DNA of 64,000 nucleotides from Pogostemon cablin (taxonomy: Eukaryota; Streptophyta; Magnoliopsida; Lamiales; Lamiaceae). Shown here in pieces: positions 10,863 through 21,429 of the stretch (position 1 is its first letter; every line of letters starts with the position of its first letter). The position numbers were made by a program, and so were the translations under genes. Location of the stretch: NCBI GenBank assembly GCA_023678885.1, contig CM042985.1:29398465-29462464 (forward strand), read 5' to 3'. The notes below the pieces were generated by a model. It was not told the origin of the DNA, ran no database searches, and worked only from the letters and a program-made list of their open reading frames with translations.

Positions 10863-11702
10863 TGTTGGGTTGGGTTTCCAAATATGTGAAGAGCCCAATA
10901 GCCAACAATGTTAGGTTAGCCCAAGTAGGCCCGATACTTGGTTTTATCTTGTCCCGTAAGTCATTGACGGAAGAGAGAAGAAAAAGAGGGCAAAAACACA
11001 ATTCACGTTTTTGAGAGAAAATCCAGCGTAGTGATATTGCAGAGGCAATAACCGGATTTTCAACCGTTGGATCGAGCTGAATTTTGGTCAGCACGTTCGG
11101 AACTTGTGGAGGTACATTCTGAACGGTGAAGATTGTGTTTGGAGCTTTGGGTTGACAGGAATACGCCGAAGACAGAAGCAGATTTCTGGGCGATTCTGTT
11201 CTGCGCAGTCGAGGGGAAAGAGCCGTTTCTCACAAACTAACCGTTGGATCGAGCTGTAATTTGGACAGCACGTTCAGGACTCACAGAGGTTGATTCTGGA
11301 CGGTGGAGATCGGATTCTGAGGGTTCTACAGTTACGAACTCAGAACGTCAGTTTGCGTAGTTTGGTGAGGTCTTTCTAATCTCGTTGTTTGTTATCAAGT
11401 ATTGATTGTCTTGATACGTTTGTGGTAGTTCGTCTGTGGTGGCAGATTGTAACTCTTGGATTTTTTGTCTCATAGTGAAGTGTTTGGTGGGCTTCGGTCC
11501 CGTGGTTTTTTACCTTCTCACATTGAGGAGGTTTTCCACGTTAAATTGCTTGTGTTGTGCGTTGTTGATTGCTTGCTTTATCGTGCATCATATTATTATT
11601 AGGATTGTTTCCTACTAGATTCACACAAGAGAGGGATAATTGATCATTCCGCTGCGTAGACGAATAGTTTATTATTTGATTATTCGTGTGTTTATCCCAA
11701 CA
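10863..11702 (+). repeat. 3' LTR of the Tork element
   Basis: An 840-bp copy of 5966-6805, ending CCCAACA and followed by GAAAA, the target duplication. Confidence 0.97.
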
Positions 11703-11707
11703 GAAAA

Positions 11708-12456
11708 AGCCTCGAAAGGCTGCTAATCCGGAGAGAAAACCCCACCGGAGCTAAACGAGACCATAAAGGTAGCAAACAGCCTGTAGCGTGACTGCCTGAG
11801 CGCTGGACAAAGGAAGAAGAACCAGTTGTATAGGTAGGATGGAATACAAGATGGTCAGCCATAAGAACCAGTCGGGAGATGCTGAAGAAGGTCATCCGCG
11901 ACCCTTTCCAGCAGAAAACTGTCGGCGTAGTCCGGAGGACGGAGACAGCAAACCGATGAAGGAAGCAGACAACTTCCGACGACACTCGACGGGAGGAACA
12001 TGAGAACCAAAACTGCAAGAGAAGGACATGGCGACCGGTTCAAGCTTTAAGGCGTGAGAAACAGAACTGGTCGTCCAAGACCCATACTATCAACAGGACG
12101 TGTATCTGTTGCCAGATTAAGCTCCAGCAGGAGGCGAGCTCTACACGACGAAGCAGTAAAACTGGCTGGATGCACAGCAGACCTGCCGGAGAAAGAAAAC
12201 CCATACCCTGGCATCGAAACGGGAAGGGTTCCGACAGGAGAAAAGGAAAGCCGCTCCATAGAAAATGGAAAAACAGAAAATGAAAACAACAAAGAAGGTT
12301 GAAAATAAGAAAAATAGAAAGGAGAGCGAAGGGGGCAGGTCCGGCAACTCCGGCCACCTGCCCCCTCGCCGGAGGAGGCAATCTAGGGGTGAAGGTTTAG
12401 AGAGAAGGAGGAGAGAAATCTTAGAGAGATAAGTCCGTGGAAAGGGGATGAAACCC
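11708..12456 (-). mobile_element. right part of the 1.4-kb unclassified insertion
   Basis: It continues the sequence of 5291-5965 beyond the Tork insertion. On the minus strand it begins GGGGGTTTCATCCCC and passes through a CT-rich leader (ATCTCTCTAAGATTTCTCTC), much like the 5' leader of the LINE at 18395. It then reaches an ATG (12290-12292) with an 81-codon open frame of no recognised family. It is bounded on the right by TTAGAACAAAAC (12457-12468). It could be the 5' end of a non-autonomous LINE-like element or a captured leader. No catalytic domain is visible. Confidence 0.5.
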
Positions 12457-12468
12457 CCTTAGAACAAA

Positions 12469-12539
12469 ACAATATTCCCTTACACATAATACTAAATTTT
12501 AAATGCACATGGTGTGCCAGGGGCACAAGAGCCTCATTC
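12469..12539. mobile_element. right part of the interrupted Mutator-type MITE
   Basis: It runs parallel to the right end of the 33272-33547 MITE (CCCTTACACATAATACTAAAT..., ending AGCCTCATTC) and is followed by the 9-bp target duplication AATAAATAA at 12540-12548. Confidence 0.85.
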
Positions 12540-12622
12540 AATAAATAATATAAATATGTTTAATTGAAATTATGTTTTTATTTTAACATTTAATATATTA
12601 AAGAAGATTTTTATTTTGATAA

Positions 12623-12691
12623 GCCGTCGTCCCCAAAATTATTCTCAATTATTTAAATTATTAATTAATTTCTAATATAGATAAATACATA
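12623..12691 (+). repeat. direct repeat, copy 1 (copy 2 at 13229-13300)
   Basis: About 70 bp (around CAAAATTATTCTCAATTATT and ending AAATACATA) recurs on the far side of the Stowaway pair with scattered changes. This is an old AT-rich tandem duplication, non-coding. Confidence 0.6.
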
Positions 12692-13151
12692 CTCCCTCCG
12701 TCCCATTTCAATGTTTACGTTTGCTTTTTGCACGTTGATTGAAAAATATTACTCCCTCCGTCCCGTTTCAATGTTTATGTATGCTTTTTGTACGTTGATT
12801 GAAAAGTATTATATTTTAATAGATAGTGGATGTGAAGTGGATAGGTGTATCAGTGTTGGATGATATATTAATTTTTTTAGGTTGGTCTCATATTCCTAAA
12901 AAGGTAAACGTAAGCATTGAAATGAGACGCGCAAAACAGAAACGTAAACATTGAAACGGGACGGAGGGAGTATATTTTAATAGATAGTGGATGGAAAAAT
13001 ATAATATTTGATGTGAAGTGGATAGGTGTATCAGTGTTAGATGTTTTATTAATTTTTTTAGGTTGGTCTCATATTCCTAAAAAGGTAAACGTAAGCATTG
13101 AAATGAGACGCGCAAAATAGAAACGTAAACATTGAAACGGGACGGAGGGAG
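12692..13151. mobile_element. Stowaway MITE (outer copy)
   Basis: CTCCCTCCGTCCCATTTCAA on the left and the inverted GAAACGGGACGGAGGGAG on the right, flanked by TA (12690-12691 and 13152-13153). It is non-coding and is split by a second copy of the same family at 12752-12970. Confidence 0.92.
12752..12970. mobile_element. Stowaway MITE (inner copy)
   Basis: Termini CTCCCTCCGTCCCGTTTCAA and the inverse, flanked by TA at 12750-12751 and 12971-12972. The interior is closely similar to the right half of the outer element, including GGTTGGTCTCATATTCC. Confidence 0.92.
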
Positions 13152-13153
13152 TA

Positions 13154-13616
13154 TATTAATTTTAAAATTTTAATATGAAAGAAATCAAATTAAAATAAAT
13201 TATAAAATTTTTATAATATAGTAAACGAATATCGTCTTCAAAATTATTGTCAATTATTTTAATTGTTAATTAATTTTTAATGTCAATAAATACATATATT
13301 AATAATTTAATAAAAAATATTACATGTATTGTGTTCTTTAAGTTTTTTTAATTTACATTTTAAAAGTAATTTTAAATTAAAAGTATCGTATTCTTTTTAA
13401 ATATGAAAAATATTCTTAAAATTTTTTTATTAGATTAATTAATACAAATTTATTTTAATTATTTTGATCATATATATTCTGTAATCCACCCACGTAATAA
13501 AATAAACGGATTATGACTTGCTATCTAGATAAATAATTATTTTTTATAAATATTTTTTTCATCTAATAGTAAAACTTGAATTCAACGGTGATTAGATAGT
13601 GGTCATATATTACACA
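13154..13616. other. AT-rich sequence without a recognised gene
   Basis: Apart from the second copy of the 70-bp direct repeat (13229-13300) nothing is visible. The last eight bases before the hAT element are its target site. Confidence 0.7.
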
Positions 13617-13869
13617 GGTTACACTAGGGGTGGGCATTTTTTTTTGGGTTTCGGATACCCGATCCGATCAGAAAAAAAATTACCCGAAATATCCGGTTTT
13701 TCGGGTAATTTCGGGTATCGGGTATATTCGAACCCGACTGCTTTATATCGGATCGGTTATCGGGTTTGAAAAAAATATCCGAATTACCCGATCGGGTACC
13801 CGGTAATTTTGGCTTTTTTAATTTCTATTATTATTTATTAATATTAATATATTATATAAAAAAACTAGG

Positions 13870-14676
13870 GTTTGACCGTTTGAGACTTGAGAGGTTACCC
13901 ACAGCCACTTACCCATTTCCCATTTCTGATGTACAATCCATTTCTCCTACAGTCCCACTACACATCCGCGACGTCGCCACGCTGCCCGTCGCTGCACTCT
14001 CGCTGGAGGCCGACGACGAACACCAGCAGTCGGCTTACCACCATAACACCACTACAGAGTACAGATTCACGATTCCCCTCATCCCACCCAGGTAATTAAT
14101 TAGTAAGTAGTAACTTCCTATTCCCCTTTTCCCCCTGTTATTTCAATTACCTTCTTCTTGGGTGCTTATGCTTAATGTTTATGGTATTGAACTTCTTCAA
14201 CTTTACCTCTATTGTTTTAGGTTTATTTTTTTCTTGTTATTCATATGAAATGCTTTCTAGATGCATAGTATAGTTTTGATGGAATTGTTGGAACTTGGAA
14301 GCTAAAACAGTTGATCCAATTTTTTTGCACTGCTCTGATTTTATGTTTTTTTTTTCTACAAAATTAAGAGATTTAGGGTGCGAGTTGGACTACATTTTTA
14401 CTTGTAAGTTGTTAAATTGCCACAGTAGTGTATCCAATTATTGCTTTCTAGTAAAAGCTTGATGCTATGGTTAAATTTAATCTTTCAAGCTTGGGGTTTA
14501 TAATGTTTCTTAAATCTTTCCTGATTGGTTAAATCTTTCCAAGCCTGCTAGGTAATATTTTGCCTTTTTATTACAAGAAGTGCTCTCTTATGCTATTTAA
14601 TTTTGGTATCTTGATAGTTACTTTATCTAGCTTGAGCTAGTTACTAAGATATTCTTATTTATATTGCAATTTTAGA
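13870..14676 (+). other. probable 5' untranslated exon and intron of the hAT transposase
   Basis: A CCAG|GTAATT donor at about 14091/14092 and a TTGCAATTTTAG acceptor ending at 14675 bracket a T-rich 584-bp stretch just before the transposase ATG at 14677. A leader intron at this place would fit a plant hAT gene. No transcript was examined. Confidence 0.5.
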
Positions 14677-17002
14677 ATGGAGATGTCCAATGTACAAGAT
14701 GAGGTTGATAATTTGATGGAAGAGGGTAATGAATTAGTAGAGGTTGGTCTTGCAAATAATGAAGCACCTTTGATTAGTGATGCTATGAATGTTGAAAATA
14801 ATGAAGAGACAAGGGTTAAAAATGAGGGGAATGAAGGAGTAGAGGAAGAAGATAATGATAGTGATTCTGATGAAGATGTGGGAAATAAAGATAAGAAAAG
14901 ACCAAGAAAAACTAAAGCAACTAGGTCTAAATTTTGGAAACATTTTGACAAGTTTATGTGTAAGGTTGATAAGATCCAAAAGGCTAAATGCAAGTATTGT
15001 GGGGGTATAATCAAGGCTGGCCCTAATAGACATAGAACCACACCTATGAAAAACCACTTCTTGGTTTGCAAAAATAAGCCTCGTGATGTTCCAACAAATC
15101 AACCTCGAGTTGCATTTCAGCAATCATTTGAAGTAAATAATAAGGAAACACAACTTGTATCATGGAAATTTGATCAGGCTAAGATAAAAGAAGTTGTGCG
15201 TTATATGATACTAGTTGATGAGCTTCCATTGAAAACGGTTGAAAAAATTGGATTCAAATACTTGATGTCAATTGCATGTCCTATGTTTAAGATGTCATCT
15301 CGTAGAGCCATTACTAGAAATATCTTTGAGTTTTATTGTGATGAAAAGAAAAGGCTGAAGTCTTTTATAAAAAATCAAAGTGATATGATATGCATCACTA
15401 CAGACACTTGGACATCTATTCAGAGAATCAATTATATGTGTCTTACAGCACACTTCATTGATGATGAGTGGAATCTTCAAAAGAGAATTCTTAACTTTTG
15501 TCCTATATCTGGACATAAGAGTGAAGAGGTGGAAAAGGGAATAGAGAAGTGTTTGCTTGATTGGGGTATTGATAAGATTTTCACTATCACTGTTGATAAT
15601 GCTTCATCAAATGATGGTGCAATTATGCACTTGAAAAAAAAATTGACAATTGGGGCACAAATCTTCTAGATGGAAAGTATGTGCACATGAGATGCGTTGC
15701 CCATATAGTGAATCTTATTGTGCAAGATGGATTGTAAAACAAAGATGAGCTTGTAGCTATATCCCGCATAAGAGGAGCCATAAAGTACATTCGGAACTCT
15801 CCAGCTAGGTACAAAAAGTTCAAAGAATGTGTTGGATTAGAGAAATTAGACACAACCAAATTGTTAAGTTTGGATGTACCTACAAGGTGGAATTCCACCT
15901 ATTTGATGTTGGAGTCAGCATTATGCCTTAGGAGAGCATTTGATGCTTATCAAGATGTATATCTTGGTTATGCAAATGAGCTTTCTAAGTCGTCATACGA
16001 AGGGGTTCCGAAGGATTGTGACTGGGAGAAAGCTACAATGTTGCTGAAATTTTTGGAGTATTTTTATAAGCTTACATTGTGCATCTCTGGTTCTTCATAT
16101 GTCACTTCCAACCATATGTTTCATGAAATTTGCGGGATTGAAATGCTTTTGAAAGAATGTTTAGCTAGTGATCAGAATGAATTGAAAGTGATGTCACAAT
16201 TGATGAAGGCTAAATTTGAGAAGTATTGGGGATCAATTGAAAAGATGAATATGATTTTATTTTTTGCTGTGATTCTTGATCCACGCCATAAGTTGGAGTT
16301 CATTGAGTTCTCCTTTGATAGATTGTATGATGATGTTGCAAAGCTTGCAACCATGAAAACAAAGGTTAGAAATGATATGCAAGAGTTGTTTGATACATAC
16401 ACAAACATGTATGGACCTCCAGAGAGCCCAACTGCCCCTGCATCAAGTTCTTCACGCCCAAAGAAAAAAGTCAGCTTTCAGTTTCCATCTAGTAATTTGT
16501 TAAAAGATGAATTTAAAAGACACAAAACTGGGGAGAGAAATGAACATGTGAAAACTGAGTTGGAAAAATATTTAGGTGAAGATTATAAGGATGACAGTGA
16601 AGAGTTCGATGTGTTGAAATGGTGGAAGGTAAATTCTCACAGATTCCCTATTCTCTCCAAGATGGCTCGAGATGTATTTGCAGTTCCAGTTTCTACGGTT
16701 TCTTCAGAGTCGACATTTAGTGCCGGTGGAAGAGTTCTTGATGCAATTAGGAGCTCTCTGTCTACTAGACTCGTCCAAGCTATAATTTGTACTCAAAATT
16801 GGCTTCGTTCAAATGTCACTCCTATAAGTGAGGAAGAGGACTTGGGTGAGCTTGAAATGCTTGAAAGAGGTATGTATGATTTATGTTACACAATATTTAT
16901 ATGTTTATTATTCATATTTATTTAAGTAACTTTTGTTGATAAGCTTTTTGTCTTGCAGAATTTGTCAATCTTGGAATGGATTCAACAATTGTTGATGTGT
17001 GA
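14677..17002 (+). pseudogene. hAT transposase (BED finger, RICESLEEPER-type), inactivated
   Basis: The ATG at 14677 opens a 330-codon frame with an acidic N-terminus and a BED zinc finger (C105-x2-C108-x18-H127-x3-C131). The catalytic-domain start follows, with TDTWTS and TVDNASSND. The frame then breaks in a run of nine A (15634-15642), and the continuation (WGTNLLDGKYVHMRCVAHI) is in another frame. That second frame has a TAA at 15735-15737 and then runs open through LDVPTRWNSTY, the DPRHKLE segment and the hAT dimerisation region (FPILSKMARDVFAVPVSTVS) to 16869. A G|GTATGT donor and a CTTGCAG acceptor join 16869 to 16959, giving a short last exon that ends TGA at 17000-17002. Two lesions, one frameshift and one nonsense codon, would inactivate it. 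The domain order and length are otherwise complete. Confidence 0.9.
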
Positions 17003-17605
17003 CGAATAATGGATGCAAGTTTGCAAGTTGTTACAACGTGTGGAGATTGAAGTTATTTAGTATTGTTATTTTAAGACTACTTTTATAATTTATTGCAAGA
17101 CTGTTAAGTATTTAATATTTGGAGATTGAAGTTATTTAGTGTTATTATATATTAATTTGTCTTTGTAGTGTTGGACATTTTATGGATCTTAATTATTTAT
17201 GTTGTTCGACTTTGATGGTATTTTATTCTTATTTGCATAGTTGATTTATTATTATTTTTTTTTGACAGAATAGTTGATTTAGATTAAATTATGGTATTAA
17301 TTTATAAAAATAGATATGTTTTAGTTGTTGAATACTTGAATTACATAAGCACATTAGGAACATGACACGAATCAGTAGGAAAATAGATTTCCTTATTTGA
17401 AATGTTGATTCACAGGCCATTCCATTAAGTTTAAAATCAGGTAATCTGATTTGGGTACCCAAAATTTCGGGTACCCAAAAATCCGGATACATGCCATGAC
17501 CGGTTCGGGTTCGGGTAATGTATTTTGAACCTGAAATTTCGGGTACCCAAAACCCGAAACTCGAATTACCCGATACCCGACCCGATGCCCACCCCTAGGT
17601 TACAC

Positions 17606-17685
17606 AAGAATCTGCCTGAAATTGGGGGACGAATTAATGGGATTCGGAGATGGGGGATAATTACACACAAAAGGATGTAATACAA

Positions 17686-17753
<68 letters not shown>

Positions 17754-17940
17754 CCTTCAAAAACTCTACCGCGGAAGAATATGCCCAAATTCTCTACCGG
17801 CCCAATTCTTAGAGACCCTTCGCCCATCGGATATTCCCATCACCTCATACAACCTTTGCACCACTATTTTAATTAAGAGTTTAAATCCGAACATCTTGAA
17901 AATTCAGTCCACTAAAATTAATGGACTTACCGTGCAATTC
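17606..17940 (-). repeat. orphan paralogue of the kelch-like gene's upstream region
   Basis: 17753-17940 matches 42311-42500 closely (CTCTACCGCGGAAGAAT, CCGGCCCAATTCTTAGAGAC, CCCTTCGCCCATCGGA). 17627-17660 resembles 42218-42250, which lies just upstream of the kelch-like gene's start codon. The matching start codon is lost here and no gene body follows; hAT target sequence lies there instead. This is either an old duplication that kept only the promoter side, or a shared repeat. Confidence 0.75.
17689..17752. repeat. (TA)n microsatellite
   Basis: 32 uninterrupted TA units inside the orphan promoter copy. The corresponding site at 42300 has a much shorter run. Confidence 0.97.
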
Positions 17941-17987
17941 TATCATAACATATTTAAAATGTTTATGATCATTTTAAGTTAATTCAC

Positions 17988-18060
<73 letters not shown>
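17988..18060. repeat. (AAT)n microsatellite
   Basis: About 24 uninterrupted AAT units. Confidence 0.97.
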
Positions 18061-18242
18061 TTCTTAATTTATACTACACCATTAATTTTTTTTTTTAAGT
18101 TGAGATGAATTCCCTTTTACCGTGTTTAATTTGTGATTCTTTTTATATTCTTTTCGAATCAGTAGATTTATCAAATTTATTTGCGTTATTTCAATATATT
18201 TTGTAATAGAATTAGTATACTACAAATTTCTTAGAGGGAAAA

Positions 18243-18394
18243 ATTTAGAGTGAAAAACTTTGTATTAACTCAAATTTCCTACTAATCCAATAAATATCGA
18301 ACGTATGATCCCCTGATTTTGTATATGCCCCCTAATTTTGATATGTAGCATTTAGAGTGAAAAACTTTGTATTAACTCAAATTTTCATCTAATG
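18243..18394 (+). repeat. tandem duplication that forms the LINE insertion site
   Basis: A 107-bp unit (18243-18349, ATTTAGAGTGAAAAACTTTG...) begins again at 18350 and is cut at 18394 by the LINE. The missing remainder (CAATAAATAGCGAAGG... ATGCCCCTTAATTTTGATA) reappears right after the LINE at 32462-32510. This independently fixes both ends of the LINE. Confidence 0.85.
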
Positions 18395-18499
18395 AAAAGA
18401 TGTTGTTTCTCTCTCTAAAAAATTCTCTCTACCCTCTCTCTAATTTTTTCTAGGGTCCTCTCTCTAATTTTTTCTAGGGTTTCTGTCTCTGCCATTGTC

Positions 18500-19934
18500 A
18501 TGGAGGCGCCGCTGCCATCTGATGGTCCCTCCATCGACGCTCAAATCCCTTCCGATCCGTTCACACAATTCCCGAAACTGGATGCTACCTGCAAGCGTTA
18601 TCTATGGCTAATGGATTTGCTCGCAAAATCTCACAACTCTACTGCTACGTCTCAGCATCCTTCCGTGCCGATCAAAAAAACTGGTCTTCTAGCTTTCGAT
18701 GATCTTCTGGAAAAAAATAGGCGCCACGGTGGCCCCTCAAACTGATTCTGATCATCTTAATATTGGATCGAAATCACCAATCAAGAATCAAAACTCCCAT
18801 GCAACAAACCCTGGCACTAATTGCCATAGGATTTCTGTAAGGGATGGTGTATCCCGTAATAATACTGCACCTATCCAAGGCAGTATTCCCATATTGAATC
18901 CAATATGTGATTCTTCTGATCCTAGATCGTTCGCGGCTAGAGTCAATACGGATGCCAATGATCCTTACTCTCGCATCCGTGCGACCATATGCAAAGGACC
19001 AACCCATGGTCCCGTGGTGAGGCTGCTTGTAAAAACAGGTGATACTGTAACTCTCCCTATTAATAAATCATTTTATGACAGCAGAGTAAATCTCTTTTCT
19101 TTGAAATTTGTTATTGCAAGGATTCTGCTTCCGAGGGGATCGAAGCCATTATCGCAACAGGAATCTAACCTACTGATCAAAAAGGCCTTCATGATCACTG
19201 ATATTCTAACCATCCCTCTTGGAAGGGGTTATTTCACGGTTTTTGTTTCGGAGGATGAGAAACACAATCAAATTCTCAAGAAAAGGGCATTCGATATTGG
19301 CAATTCTCAAGTCCGTGTACAACAATGGTCTTCTACTTTAATCCCTACAAAATTAAATCTTCCATAGTATCAGTTTGGGTACGAGTTTATGAGCTTCCTT
19401 TAGAACTTTGGCATGAGGAGGTTCTGAAGCATATTGCTGGGGCTGTTGGGAATCTTGTGCGGATTGATAATAAAACTCTAGATGGCTCCACGGGACACTT
19501 TGCCCGCCTCCTTATTGATATAGATGTTCTAGAGAAATTGCCCAATGATTTATATATTGATACCTCTGGGAATATCATCCGCGTCTCTTTCAGTTATGAG
19601 AGCATCCCGGATTATTGCAAAGCATGCAATACTCTAGGTCATGCAGTTGTAGAATGCCTCAAAAGGAAAAAGAAAGTAGAATCTCGAAATGAAAAAAGAG
19701 GTAGGAAGGAAAATACAGAAGGTTATTAGTTTCCCAAGAAGACCTGGAAGGAAAAGCAATCCTCTCAACCACCTGTTGAGCAGCACAATAAATTTCAAAG
19801 TCTGGAGGAGGATATGGAGGAAGGAGTGGACCACGAACACGAGGATGATAGGAATAAAGAATCCGGAAACATGTTGGATCATGATTCGGACATTGAGAAT
19901 GAACATGATCATCAGGAGGAAGGGGAGTTGTCCT
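18500..19934 (+). pseudogene. LINE ORF1 (DUF4283 plus CCHC knuckle), 5' part
   Basis: The ATG at 18500 follows the CT-rich leader (MEAPLPSDGPSIDAQIPSDP). The reading frame is then carried by three overlapping open stretches (18500-18745, 18699-19367, 19325-19729), so at least two frameshifts have occurred. The middle and third parts read as the plant LINE ORF1 RNA-binding domain (RGYFTVFVSEDEKH, then VRVYELPLELWHEEVLKHIA). The third ends with a CCHC zinc knuckle, YCKACNTLGHAVVEC. The frame runs out at 19727-19729 and the acidic tail is cut by the copia insertion at 19934. Confidence 0.85.
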
Positions 19935-21139
19935 TGTTGGATTGTATACTAAAAGTCTAGCTTTAGTATGAACAATGTCATAACAATATTCGAAATGAGA
20001 ATCATTGATCAAATGATTGCATCTTATAATTTATTTTATATGCATGATGCAATAGTCCATTACCTTTATATTGTAGATAATATGTTGTGCGACAACACGC
20101 GGAAGATCATATTATCGGTTTCCTTATAAAGTATAAACAGATGCTCACAACTGAGATAGACGGGGACTCTCTATCGGTATGGTTGTAGTGTGGTTTGGTA
20201 TTAGCTTGTCTTGGCTATAGAATCACATTAGTGCACTTGTGTGTATTGAGTAGGACCGCCTGAGGTCGTTCTTCTTATACTGACTATATAGTAGAACTTG
20301 ATCTCTGTTATTATGGAAGTTCGTGCTCTTAATCCCTATACAATAACCTCGACACGTAGGGCAGTATGTATTTCTTTGATTCATCAATGGGTGAGATTTA
20401 TAAGTATTAAATCAACAAACTCGGTGAGTTGGGAAGTAGTGCTGTATCTATGGTGTGCTGTTGATTGTAGAAGGAATCCATGTCCGTCATAGGTTGATAA
20501 TGTCCCCTTGAGGAGCTCATAAGGTTTATCATGTAAATCTTGCAAGTGGATTAATTTCCGGCATGATAATAAGGTTGAGTGGTACTACTCTTGGATAAGA
20601 TATTAATTAATTTGAGTTGTCAGTAACTTAATTAATTAATGGGCATTGTATATCTTAAACATGGGGAGACTGTCGGGCTTATAATAAGAAGGAGCCCAGA
20701 ACATAATTTTGGGATTGGACGGGTAGTGCAGTAATAATATTTTAGTGGACTATATTATTATTATTGGATTTAATTAAAAGCTTTGGGCTAAGCTTGGTTA
20801 ATTAAATTCAATTGAGGCCCAGCCCAATTTCTTCTCCTGGTCCCTGCTGTAGCCCAAGTATATAAGTCATCTCAGTTCCTGTTAAACCTAAGTCAGTGCC
20901 TCATTTGACATACGGGAGAGAACAGAGAGCAGATTGAGAAGACTCTGGGGATTGTTGACCACCCAACACCAGAGTTGACTTTGGGACATATAGTAGAAGA
21001 TCAGAGGTGTTCTTCACTGCTGTTCATCCTCTACATCGACCCAGAAGTACGGTAAACATGATTTTATTTCTTCCGCTGTATATGTTTGCCTGATATCCTA
21101 AACGCATCACGTTGATCCAAACGATCCAATTGCCCAACA
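19935..21139 (+). repeat. 5' LTR of the non-autonomous copia
   Basis: It starts TGTTGGATTG and ends TTGCCCAACA. A TATATAAG box at 20859-20866 is preceded by several GGCCCA/AGCCCA motifs. Differences from the 3' copy: GAGTAGG/GAGCAGG, ACTGTCGG/ACTATCGG and TCTTCTCC/TCTCCTCC. Confidence 0.95.
20859..20866 (+). promoter_or_regulatory. putative TATA box of the copia LTR
   Basis: TATATAAG, with AGCCCA immediately upstream and GGCCCAGCCCA about 40 bp upstream. The same arrangement is in the 3' LTR. This is the probable U3/R promoter. Confidence 0.6.
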
Positions 21140-21141
21140 AT

Positions 21142-21153
21142 TGGTATCAGAGC
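21142..21153 (+). promoter_or_regulatory. primer-binding site of the non-autonomous copia
   Basis: TGGTATCAGAGC two bases after the 5' LTR. It is identical to the Tork element's site (initiator Met tRNA). Confidence 0.93.
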
Positions 21154-21429
21154 GTTGGTTTCGTGGTGAAACGTGAGACGTTGGTTTGGGTTTTTGTAAT
21201 TATATGATTATTTGTAATGATCTGGATATAATTGCTTGTTGTTGTATGTTCTCGTGTTTCAATTATCATCGAAAGTTTAAGGCATGGTGAAAGGGATTGC
21301 ATATGTGTGAATTATACATTATTCCTATGTGCTTTATTCGATGAAATTGTGTGTGATTATTGTAATTGTACACTCTGTACACACACGGAGAAACTATCAT
21401 CGATGGTTTTTGCTTGCTGGACACTATTC

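Larger units (their letters stand above)
5966..11702 (+). mobile_element. intact Ty1/copia retrotransposon, Tork/TNT1-like
   Basis: A complete element of 5737 bp with 840-bp LTRs (TGTTGGG...CCCAACA), a GAAAA target duplication (5961-5965 and 11703-11707), a Met-tRNA primer-binding site, one uninterrupted 1331-codon gag-pol and a polypurine tract. By eye the LTRs differ at four positions (about 0.5 %), which implies a recent insertion, on the order of a few hundred thousand years or less at usual plant rates. It sits inside the 1.4-kb insertion. All visible parts needed for transposition are present. Confidence 0.97.
13625..17597 (+). mobile_element. hAT transposon, near full length
   Basis: A 3973-bp element with perfect 13-bp inverted termini TAGGGGTGGGCAT and an 8-bp target duplication GGTTACAC (13617-13624 and 17598-17605), the hallmark of hAT. 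Both ends carry clusters of CGGGT/ACCCG motifs (about 13645-13805 and 17450-17590), the likely transposase binding sites. It contains a disabled transposase gene. Confidence 0.95.

Noticed and set aside
13766..14099. Frames near the 5' end of the hAT element
   Set aside because: They lie in the subterminal-repeat and leader region, before a probable 5' intron, and are not part of the transposase.
17566..17982. Frames of alternating Tyr-Ile on both strands
   Set aside because: Translations of the (TA)n microsatellite.
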